Assembly (NCBI GenBank): GCA_025667525.1 | Contig: CM046880.1 | Coordinates: forward strand, 600,813,452-600,877,451 | Source of the DNA: Glebionis coronaria | Taxonomy: Eukaryota > Streptophyta > Magnoliopsida > Asterales > Asteraceae | Direction of reading: 5' to 3' | DNA length: 64,000 nucleotides | Part shown: piece after piece, positions 50,150 to 61,375 of the stretch | How positions within the stretch are numbered: the stretch's first letter is position 1 | Layout: each line of letters opens with the position of its first letter | The notes under the pieces: generated by a model | Told to the model about the DNA's origin: nothing | Seen by the model: only the letters and a program-made list of their open reading frames with translations | Databases searched by the model: none | Position numbers and translations under genes: made by a program

Positions 50150-53100
50150 GATGGTATGCCATCACGATTTCCTTGTCTAATAAAACCACAACTACATCAC
50201 CAACTAATTTGCTACATTCAAGTCTGGTTAAAACATAGCCAAACCGAACCAAAACATGCTAAAGACGACCACAACATGATCAATACAATCAAACCATAGT
50301 AGAAATCATATTTCCACGGATTTGGCATGGTTTGCCCGCTTTATTCAGACTTTCTCCGGTTTCCCCGGTTAACGTCCGATTTCGTCCGATCTCGTCCGAT
50401 TTCGTCCGTTTTGATATGTTTCGAACGGTCTAGCCCGTTTCAGCCGGATTTGGATGTGTATAACCATGTTTGAAAGTTGTACAGTTAGTATATGCCAATG
50501 AAATTATATATTGATGGAGGCAAAAGTGTTAAAGAAGAGACTGGCTTGGTTCTCGAAACCCAATATCGTGTGACGAAGAAGGCTTTCTTAAAAAGGTCAT
50601 AACTTCAGCACCGTAAGTTCGTTTTCAGCCCGTGACCTCAAAACGACCGAAAAAACAAGAGGAACATCGCTGTAACCAACTTTAAGCTGGTTAAGTGATT
50701 TTGAAGGCCCAAAAAGCCATTTTACTATGTTTTTTTCATTAGTTTTGTATATATTTTCCACCTTTGTAGGTTTCCGAAGGAAAATCAATATCATTTTTGT
50801 GTTGATCAAACAATGTTAAATATTGTTTGAGCTCACTCGTATTTTTAATATCAATTGATGGTATGCCATCACGATTTCCTTGTCTAGTAAAACCACAACT
50901 ACATCACCAACTAATTTGCTACATTCAAGTCTGGTTAAAACATAGCCAAACCGAACCAAAACATGCTAAAGACGACCACAACATGATCAATACAATCAAA
51001 CCATAGTAGAAATCATATTTCCACGGATTTGGCATGGTTTGACCGCTTTATTCAGACTTTCTCCGGTTTCCCCGGTTAACGTCCGATTTCGTCCGTTTTG
51101 ATATGTTTCGAACGGTCTAGCCCGTTTCAGCCGGATTTGGATGTGTATAACCATGTTTGAAAGTTGTACAGTTAGTATATGCCAATGAAATTATATATTG
51201 ATGGAGGCAAAAGTGTTAAAGAAGAGACTGACTTGGTTCTCGAAGCCCAAGATCGTGTGACGAAGAAGGCTTTCTTAAAAAGGTCATAACTTCAGCACTG
51301 TAAGTTCGTTTTCAGCCCGTGACCTGTCAAAACGACCGAAAAAACAAGAGGGACATCGCTGTAACCACCTTTAAGCTGGTTAAGTGATTTTGAAGGCCCA
51401 AAAAGCCAATTTACTATGTTTTTCATTAGTTTTGTATATTTTCCACCTTTGTAGGTTTCCGAAGGAAAATCAATATCATTTTTGTGTTGATCAAACAATG
51501 TTAAATATTGTTTGAGCTCACTCGTATTTTTAATATCAATTGATGGTATGCCATCACGATTTCCTTGTCTAGTAAAACCACAACTACATCACCAACTAAT
51601 TTGCTACATTCAAGTCTGGTTAAAACATAGCCAAACCGAACCAAAACATGCTAAAGACGACCACAACATGATCAATACAATCAAACCATAGTAGAAATCA
51701 TATTTCCACGGATTTGGCATGGTTTGCCCGCTTTATTCAGACTTTCTCCGGTTTCCCCGGTTAACGTCCGATTTCGTCCGATCTCGTCCGATTTCGTCCG
51801 TTTTGATATGTTTCGAACGGTCTAGCCCGTTTCAGCCGGATTTAGATGTGTATAACCATGTTTGAAAGTTGTACAGTTAGTATATGCCAATGAAATTATA
51901 TATTGATGGAGGCAAAAGTGTTAAAGAAGAGACTGGCTTGGTTCTCGAAGCCCAAGATCGTGTGACGAAGAAGGCTTTCTTAAAAAGGTCATAACTTCAG
52001 CACCGTAAGTTCGTTTTCAGCCCGTGACCTGTCAAAATGACCGAAAAAACAAGAGGAACATCGCTGTAACCAACTTTAAGCTGGTTAAGTGATTTTGAAG
52101 GCCCAAAAAGCCATTTTACTATGTTTTTTTCATTAGTTTTGTATATTTTCCACCTTTGTAGGTTTCCGAAGGAAAATCAATATCATTTTTGTGTTGATCA
52201 AACAATGTTAAATATTGTTTGAGCTCACTCGTATTTTTAATATCAATTGATGGTATGCCATCACGATTTCCTTGTCTAGTAAAACCACAACTACATCACC
52301 AACTAATTTGCTACATTCAAGTCTGGTTAAAACATAGCCAAACCGAACCAAAACATGCTAAAGACGACCACAACATGATCAATACAATCAAACCATAGTA
52401 GAAATCATATTTCCACGGATTTGGCATGGTTTGACCGCTTTATTCAGACTTTCTCCGGTTTCCCCGGTTAACGTCCGATTTCGTCCGTTTTGATATGTTT
52501 CGAACGGTCTAGCCCGTTTCAGCCGGATTTGGATGTGTATAACCATGTTTGAAAGTTGTACAGTTAGTATATGCCAATGAAATTATATATTGATGGAGGC
52601 AAAAGTGTTAAAGAAGAGACTGACTTGGTTCTCGAAGCCCAAGATCGTGTGACGAAGAAGGCTTTCTTAAAAAGGTCATAACTTCAGCACTGTAAGTTCG
52701 TTTTCAGCCCGTGACCTGTCAAAACGACCGAAAAAACAAGAGGAACATCGCTGTAACCACCTTTAAGCTGGTTAAGTGATTTTGAAGGCCCAAAAAGCCA
52801 TTTTACTATGTTTTTTTCATTAGTTTTGTATATTTTCCACCTTTGTAGGTTTCCGAAGGAAAATCAATATCCTTTTTGTGTTGATCAAACAATGTTAAAT
52901 ATTGTTTGAGCTCACTCGTATTTTTAATATCAATTGATGGTATGCCATCACGATTTCCTTGTCTAGTAAAACCACAACTACATCACCAACTAATTTGCTA
53001 CATTCAAGTCTGGTTAAAACATAGCCAAACCGAACCAAAACATGCTAAAGACGACCACAACATGATCAATACAATCAAACCATAGTAGAAATCATATTTC

Positions 53101-54328
53101 CACGGATTTGGCATGGTTTGCCCGCTTTATTCAGACTTTCTCCGGTTTCCCCGGTTAACGTCCGATTTCGTCCGATCTCGTCCGATTTCGTCCGTTTTGA
53201 TATGTTTCGAACGGTCTAGCCCGTTTCAGCCGGATTTGGATGTGTATAACCATGTTTGAAAGTTGTACAGTTAGTATATGCCAATGAAATTATATATTGA
53301 TGGAGGCAAAAGTGTTAAAGAAGAGACTAGCTTGGTTCTCGAAGCCCAAGATCGTGTGACGAAGAAGGCTTTCTTAAAAAGGTCATAACTTCAGCACCGT
53401 AAGTTCGTTTTCAGCCCGTGACCTGTCAAAACGACCGAAAAAACAAGAGGAACATCGCTGTAACCAACTTTAAGCTGGTTAAGTGATTTTGAAGGCCCAA
53501 AAAGCCATTTTACTATGTTTTTTTCATTAGTTTTGTATATTTTCCACCTTTGTAGGTTTCCGAAGGAAAATCAATATCATTTTTGTGTTGATCAAACAAT
53601 GTTAAATATTGTTTGAGCTCACTCGTATTTTTAATATCAATTGATGGTATGCCATCACGATTTCCTTGTCTAGTAAAACCACAACTACATCACCAACTAA
53701 TTTGCTACATTCAAGTCTGGTTAAAACATAGCCAAACCGAACCAAAACATGCTAAAGACGACCACAACATGATCAATACAATCAAACCATAGTAGAAATC
53801 ATATTTCCACGGATTTGGCATGGTTTGACCGCTTTATTCAGACTTTCTCCGGTTTCCCCGGTTAACGTCCGATTTCGTCCGTTTTGATATGTTTCGAACG
53901 GTCTAGCCCGTTTCAGCCGGATTTGGATGTGTATAACCATGTTTGAAAGTTGTACAGTTAGTATATGCCAATGAAATTATATATTGATGGAGGCAAAAGT
54001 GTTAAAGAAGAGACTGACTTGGTTCTCGAAGCCCAAGATCGTGTGACGAAGAAGGCTTTCTTAAAAAAGTCATAACTTCAGCACTGTAAGTTCGTTTTCA
54101 GCCCGTGACCTGTCAAAACGACCGAAAAAACAAGAGGAACATCGCTGTAACCACCTTTAAGCTGGTTAAGTGATTTTGAAGGCCCAAAAAGCCATTTTAC
54201 TATGTTTTTTTCATTAGTTTTGTATATTTTCCACCTTTGTAGGTTTCCGAAGGAAAATCAATATCATTTTTGTGTTGATCAAACAATGTTAAATATTGTT
54301 TGAGCTCACTCGTATTTTAATATCAATT
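50150..54328 (+). repeat. Satellite segment 9: dimeric higher-order repeat of long and short monomers, period about 1394 bp
   Basis: Monomer starts are 50150, 50857, 51542, 52249, 52936 and 53643, with lengths 707, 685, 707, 687, 707 and 686. The long monomers have GACTGGCTTGG (GACTAGCTTGG in the third). The short ones have TGGTTTGACCGC, only two 10-bp units, CACTGTAAG and ACCACCTTTAAG. The alternation runs through three consecutive dimers. The monomer at 50150 is locally damaged (GAAACCCAATATCG, a 2-bp loss at GACCTCAAAACG and a 2-bp gain at GTATATATTTTCC), as is that at 50857 (GTTTTTCATTAG). Confidence 0.93.
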
Positions 54329-57300
54329 GATGGTATGCCATCACGATTTCCTTGTCTAGTAAAACCACAACTACATCACCAACTAATTTGCTACATTCAA
54401 GTCTGGTTAAAACATAGCCAAACCGAACCAAAACATGCTAAAGACGACCACAACATGATCAATACAATCAAACCATAGTAGAAATCATATTTCCACGGAT
54501 TTGGCATGGTTTGCCCGCTTTATTCAGACTTTCTCCGGTTTCCCCGGTTAACGTCCGATTTCGTCCGATCTCGTCCGATTTCGTCCGTTTTGATATGTTT
54601 CGAACGGTCTAGCCCGTTTCAGCCGGATTTGGATGTGTATAACCATGTTTGAAAGTTGTACAGTTAGTATATGCCAATGAAATTATATATTGATGGAGGA
54701 AAAAGTGTTAAAGAAGAGACTGGCTTGGTTCTCGAAGCCCAAGATCGTGTGACGAAGAAGGCTTTCTTAAAAAGGTCATAACTTCAGCACCGTAAGTTCG
54801 TTTTCAGCCCGTGACCTGTCAAAACGACCGAAAAAACAAGAGGAACATCGCTGTAACCAACTTTAAGCTGGTTAAGTGATTTTGAAGGCCCAAAAAGCCA
54901 TTTTACTATGTTTTTTTCATTAGTTTTGTATATTTTCCACCTTTGTAGGTTTCCGAAGGAAAATCAATATCATTTTTGTGTTGATCAATCAATGTTAAAT
55001 ATTGTTTGAGCTCACTCGTATTTTTAATATCAATTGATGGTATGCCATCACGATTTCCTTGTCTAGTAAAACCACAACTACATCACCAACTAATTTGCTA
55101 CATTCAAGTCTGGTTAAAACATAGCCAAACCGAACCAAAACATGCTAAAGACGACCACAACATGATCAATACAATCAAACCATAGTAGAAATCATATTTC
55201 CACGGATTTGGCATGGTTTGACCGCTTTATTCAGACTTTCTCCGGTTTCCCCGGTTAACGTTCGATTTCGTCCGATTTCGTCCGTTTTGATATGTTTCGA
55301 ACGGTCTAGCCCGTTTCAGCCGGATTTGGATGTGTATAACCATGTTTGAAAGTTGTACAGTTAGTATATGCCAATGAAATTATATATTGATGGAGGCAAA
55401 AGTGTTAAAGAAGAGACTGACTTGGTTCTCGAAGCCCAAGATCGTGTGACGAAGAAGGCTTTCTTAAAAAGGTCATAACTTCAGCACCGTAAGTTCGTTT
55501 TCAGCCCGTGACCTGTCAAAACGACCGAAAAAACAAGAGGAACATCGCTATAACCAACTTTAAGCTGGTTAAGTGATTTTGAAGGCCCAAAAAGCCATTT
55601 TACTATGTTTTTTTCATTAGTTTTGTATATTTTCCACCTTTGTAGGTTTCCGAAGGAAAATCAATATCATTTTTGTGTTGATCAAACAATGTTAAATATT
55701 GTTTGAGCTCACTCGTATTTTTAATATCAATTGATGGTATGCCATCACGATTTCCTTGTCTAGTAAAACCACAACTACATCACCAACTAATTTGCTACAT
55801 TCAAGTCTGGTTAAAACATAACCAAACCGAACCAAAACATGCTAAAGACGACCAGAACATGATCAATACAATCAAACCATAGTAGAAATCATATTTCCAC
55901 GGATTTGGCATGGTTTGCCCGCTTTATTCAGACTTTCTCCGGTTTCCCCGGTTAACGTCCGATTTCGTCTGATCTCGTCCGATTTCGTCCGTTTTGATAT
56001 GTTTCGAACGGTCTAGCCCGTTTCAGCCGGATTTGGATGTGTATAACCATGTTTGAAAGTTGTACAGTTAGTATATGCCAATGAAATTATATATTGATGG
56101 AGGCAAAAGTGTTAAAGAAGAGACTGACTTGGTTCTCGAAGCCCAAGATCGTGTGACGAAGAAGGCTTTCTTAAAAAAGTCATAACTTCAGCACTGTAAG
56201 TTCGTTTTCAGCCCGTGACCTGTCAAAACGACCGAAAAAACAAGAGGAACATCGCTGTAACCACCTTTAAGCTGGTTAAGTGATTTTGAAGGCCCAAAAA
56301 GCCATTTTACTATGTTTTTTTCATTAGTTTTGTATATTTTCCACCTTTGTAGGTTTCCGAAGGAAAATCAATATCATTTTTGTGTTGATCAAACAATGTT
56401 AAATATTGTTTGAGCTCACTCGTATTTTAATATCAATTGATGGTATGCCATCACGATTTCCTTGTCTAGTAAAACCACAACTACATCACCAACTAATTTG
56501 CTACATTCAAGTCTGGTTAAAACATAGCCAAACCGAACCAAAACATGCTAAAGACGACCACAACATGATCAATACAATCAAACCATAGTAGAAATCATAT
56601 TTCCACGGATTTGGCATGGTTTGCCCGCTTTATTCAGACTTTCTCCGGTTTCCCCGGTTAACGTCCGATTTCGTCCGATCTCGTCCGATTTCGTCCGTTT
56701 TGATATGTTTCGAACGGTCTAGCCCGTTTCAGCCGGATTTGGATGTGTATAACCATGTTTGAAAGTTGTACAGTTAGTATATGCCAATGAAATTATATAT
56801 TGATGGAGGAAAAAGTGTTAAAGAAGAGACTGGCTTGGTTCTCGAAGCCCAAGATCGTGTGACGAAGAAGGCTTTCTTAAAAAGGTCATAACTTCAGCAC
56901 CGTAAGTTCGTTTTCAGCCCGTGACCTGTCAAAACGACCGAAAAAACAAGAGGAACATCGCTGTAACCAACTTTAAGCTGGTTAAGTGATTTTGAAGGCC
57001 CAAAAAGCCATTTTACTATGTTTTTTTCATTAGTTTTGTATATTTTCCACCTTTGTAGGTTTCCGAAGGAAAATCAATATCATTTTTGTGTTGATCAATC
57101 AATGTTAAATATTGTTTGAGCTCACTCGTATTTTTAATATCAATTGATGGTATGCCATCACGATTTCCTTGTCTAGTAAAACCACAACTACATCACCAAC
57201 TAATTTGCTACATTCAAGTCTGGTTAAAACATAGCCAAACCGAACCAAAACATGCTAAAGACGACCACAACATGATCAATACAATCAAACCATAGTAGAA

Positions 57301-58548
57301 ATCATATTTCCACGGATTTGGCATGGTTTGACCGCTTTATTCAGACTTTCTCCGGTTTCCCCGGTTAACGTTCGATTTCGTCCGATTTCGTCCGTTTTGA
57401 TATGTTTCGAACGGTCTAGCCCGTTTCAGCCGGATTTGGATGTGTATAACCATGTTTGAAAGTTGTACAGTTAGTATATGCCAATGAAATTATATATTGA
57501 TGGAGGCAAAAGTGTTAAAGAAGAGACTGACTTGGTTCTCGAAGCCCAAGATCGTGTGACGAAGAAGGCTTTCTTAAAAAGGTCATAACTTCAGCACCGT
57601 AAGTTCGTTTTCAGCCCGTGACCTGTCAAAACGACCGAAAAAACAAGAGGAACATCGCTATAACCAACTTTAAGCTGGTTAAGTGATTTTGAAGGCCCAA
57701 AAAGCCATTTTACTATGTTTTTTTCATTAGTTTTGTATATTTTCCACCTTTGTAGGTTTCCGAAGGAAAATCAATATCATTTTTGTGTTGATCAAACAAT
57801 GTTAAATATTGTTTGAGCTCACTCGTATTTTTAATATCAATTGATGGTATGCCATCACGATTTCCTTGTCTAGTAAAACCACAACTACATCACCAACTAA
57901 TTTGCTACATTCAAGTCTGGTTAAAACATAACCAAACCGAACCAAAACATGCTAAAGACGACCAGAACATGATCAATACAATCAAACCATAGTAGAAATC
58001 ATATTTCCACGGATTTGGCATGGTTTGCCCGCTTTATTCAGACTTTCTCCGGTTTCCCCGGTTAACGTCCGATTTCGTCTGATCTCGTCCGATTTCGTCC
58101 GTTTTGATATGTTTCGAACGGTCTAGCCCGTTTCAGCCGGATTTGGATGTGTATAACCATGTTTGAAAGTTGTACAGTTAGTATATGCCAATGAAATTAT
58201 ATATTGATGGAGGCAAAAGTGTTAAAGAAGAGACTGACTTGGTTCTCGAAGCCCAAGATCGTGTGACGAAGAAGGCTTTCTTAAAAAGGTCATAACTTCA
58301 GCACCGTAAGTTCGTTTTCAGCCCGTGACCTGTCAAAACGACCGAAAAAACAAGAGGAACATCGCTGTAACCAACTTTAAGCTGGTTAAGTGATTTTGAA
58401 GGCCCAAAAAGCCATTTTACTATGTTTTTTCATTAGTTTTGTATATTTTCCACCTTTGTAGGTTTCCGAAGGAAAATCAATATCATTTTTGTGTTGATCA
58501 AACAATGTTAAATATTGTTTGAGCTCACTCGTATTTTTAATATCAATT
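54329..58548 (+). repeat. Satellite segment 10: trimer duplicated in tandem at 2110 bp
   Basis: Monomer starts are 54329, 55036, 55733 and then 56439, 57146, 57843. The two trimers share every unusual change I could find: AGGAAAAAG with GACTGGCTTGG, GATCAATCAATG, AACGTTCGATTTCG with three 10-bp units, ATCGCTATAACC, CATAACCAAACC, GACCAGAACATG and TCGTCTGATCTC. The matching stretch starts before the first trimer, near the TTAAAAAAGTCAT at 54061 that recurs at 56171, and stops before about 58280, where TTAAAAAGGTCAT replaces it. I saw no difference between the copies over about 2.1 kb. Confidence 0.94.
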
Positions 58549-61375
58549 GATGGTATGCCATCACGATTTCCTTGTCTAGTAAAACCACAACTACATCACC
58601 AACTAATTTGCTACATTCAAGTCTGGTTAAAACATAGCCAAACCGAACCAAAACATGCTAAAGACGACCACAACATGATCAATACAATCAAACCATAGTA
58701 GAAATCATATTTCCACGGATTTGGCATGGTTTGCCCGCTTTATTCAGACTTTCTCCGGTTTCCCCGGTTAACGTCCGATTTCGTCCGATTTCGTCCGATC
58801 TCGTCCGATTTCGTCCGTTTTGATATGTTTCGAACTGTCTAGCCCGTTTCAGCCGGATTTGGATGTGTATAACCATGTTTGAAAGTTGTACAGTTAGTAT
58901 ATGCCAATGAAATTATATATTGATGGAGGCAAAAGTGTTAAAGAAGAGACTGACTTGGTTCTCGAAGCCCAAGATCGTGTGACGAAGAAGGCTTTCTTAA
59001 AAAGGTCATAACTTCAGCATCGTACGTTCGTTTTCAGCCCGTGACCTGTCAAAACGACCGAAAAAACAAGAGGAACATCGCTGTAACCAACTTTAAGCTG
59101 GTTAAGTGATTTTGAAGGCCCAAAAAGCCATTTTACTATGTTTTTTTCATTAGTTTTGTATATTTTCCACCTTTGTAGGTTTCCGAAGGAAAATCAATAT
59201 CATTTTTGTGTTGATCAAACAATGTTAAATATTGTTTGAGCTCACTCGTATTTTTAATATCAATTGATGGTATGCCATCACGATTTCCTTGTCTAGTAAA
59301 ACCACAACTACATCACCAACTAATTTGCTACATTCAAGTCTGGTTAAAACATAGCCAAACCGAACCAAAACATGCTAAAGACGACCACAACATGATCAAT
59401 ACAATCAAACCATAGTAGAAATCATATTTCCACGGATTTGGCATGGTTTGCCCGCTTTATTCAGACTTTCTCCGGTTTCCCCGGTTAACGTCCGATTTCG
59501 TCCGATTTCGTCCGATCTCGTCCGATTTCGTCCGTTTTGATATGTTTCGAACTGTCTAGCCCGTTTCAGCCGGATTTGGATGTGTATAACCATGTTTGAA
59601 AGTTGTACAGTTAGTATATGCCAATGAAATTATATATTGATGGAGGCAAAAGTGTTAAAGAAGAGACTGACTTGGTTCTCGAAGCCCAAGATCGTGTGAC
59701 GAAGAAGGCTTTCTTAAAAAGGTCATAACTTCAGCACCGTACGTTCGTTTTCAGCCCGTGACCTGTCAAAACGACCGAAAAAACAAGAGGAACATCGCTG
59801 TAACCAACTTTTAGCTGGTTAAGTGATTTTGAAGGCCCAAAAAGCCATTTTACTATGTTTTTTTCATTAGTTTTGTATATTTTCCATCTTTGTAGGTTTC
59901 CGAAGGAAAATCAATATCGTTTTTAAGTTGATCAAACAATGTTAAATATTGTTTGAGCTCACTCTTATTTTTAATATCAATTGATGGTATGCCATCACGA
60001 TTTCCTTGTCTAGTAAAACCACAACTACATCACCAACTAATTTGCTACATTCAAGTCTGGTTAAAACATAGCCAAACCGAACCAAAACATGCTAAAGACG
60101 ACCACAACATGATCAATACAATCAAACCATAGTAGAAATCATATTTCCACGGATTTGGCATGGTTTGCCCGCTTTATTCAGACTTTCTCCAGTTTCCCCG
60201 GTTAACGTCCGATTTCGTCCGATTTCGTCCGTTTTGATATGTTTCGAACGGTCTAGCCCGTTTCAGCCGGATTTGGATGTGTATAACCATGTTTGAAAGT
60301 TGTACAGTTAGTATATGCCAATGAAATTATATATTGATGGAGGCAAAAGTGTTAAAGAAGAGACTGACTTGGTTCTCGAAGCCCAAGATCGTGTGACGAA
60401 GAAGGCTTTCTTAAAAAGGTCATAACTTCAGCACTGTAAGTTTGTTTTTAGCCCGTGACCTGTCAAAACGACCGAAAAAACAAGAGGAACATCGCTGTAA
60501 CCAACTTTAAGCTGGTTAAGTGATTTTGAAGGCCCAAAAAGCCATTTTACTATGTTTTTTTCATTAGTTTTGTATATTTTCCATCTTTGTAGGTTTCCGA
60601 AGGAAAATCAATATCGTTTTTAAGTTGATCAAACAATGTTAAATATTGTTTGAGCTCACTCTTATTTTTAATATCAATTGATGGTATGCCATCACGATTT
60701 CCTTGTCTAGTAAAACCACAACTACATCACCAACTAATTTGCTACATTCAAGTCTGGTTAAAACATAGCCAAACCGAACCAAAACATGCTAAAGACGACC
60801 ACAACATGATCAATACAATCAAACCATAGTAGAAATCATATTTCCACGGATTTGGCATGGTTTGCCCGCTTTATTCAGACTTTCTCCAGTTTCCCCGGTT
60901 AACGTCCGATTTCGTCCGATTTCGTCCGTTTTGATATGTTTCGAACGGTCTAGCCCGTTTCAGCCGGATTTGGATGTGTATAACCATGTTTGAAAGTTGT
61001 ACAGTTAGTATATGCCAATGAAATTATATATTGATGGAGGCAAAAGTGTTAAAGAAGAGACTGACTTGGTTCTCGAAGCCCAAGATCGTGTGACGAAGAA
61101 GGCTTTCTTAAAAAGGTCATAACTTCAGCACTGTAAGTTTGTTTTTAGCCCGTGACCTGTCAAAACGACCGAAAAAACAAGAGGAACATCGCTGTAACCA
61201 ACTTTAAGCTGGTTAAGTGATTTTGAAGGCCCAAAAGCCATTTTACTATGTTTTTTTCATTAGTTTTGTATATTTTCCATCTTTGTAGGTTTCCGAAGGA
61301 AAATCAATATCATTTTTGTGTTGATCAAACAATGTTAAATATTGTTTGAGCTCACTCGTATTTTTAATATCAATT
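58549..61375 (+). repeat. Satellite segment 11: two pairs of near-identical adjacent monomers
   Basis: The monomers at 58549 and 59266 are both 717 bp with five 10-bp units, and share CGAACTGTCTAG and CGTACGTTCG, changes found nowhere else. The monomers at 59983 and 60680 (697 and 696 bp, three 10-bp units) share CTCCAGTTTCC, CACTGTAAGTTTG and TTTTTAGCCCG. The tail before each of these two monomers carries ATATCGTTTTTAAG. Each pair looks like a single-monomer tandem duplication. Confidence 0.92.

Noticed and set aside
50597..50809. Minus-strand ORFs of 68-70 aa at 50597 and 51292
   Set aside because: They result from the small indels in damaged monomers (loss of TG in GACCTCAAAACG, shortened T-run) and match no conserved frame.
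54296..54478. Plus-strand 60-aa ORF here and, identically, at 56406
   Set aside because: It depends on a 1-bp loss in the T-run (CGTATTTTAATATC) and is duplicated only because the 2110-bp block is duplicated. It crosses the monomer junction and is absent elsewhere.
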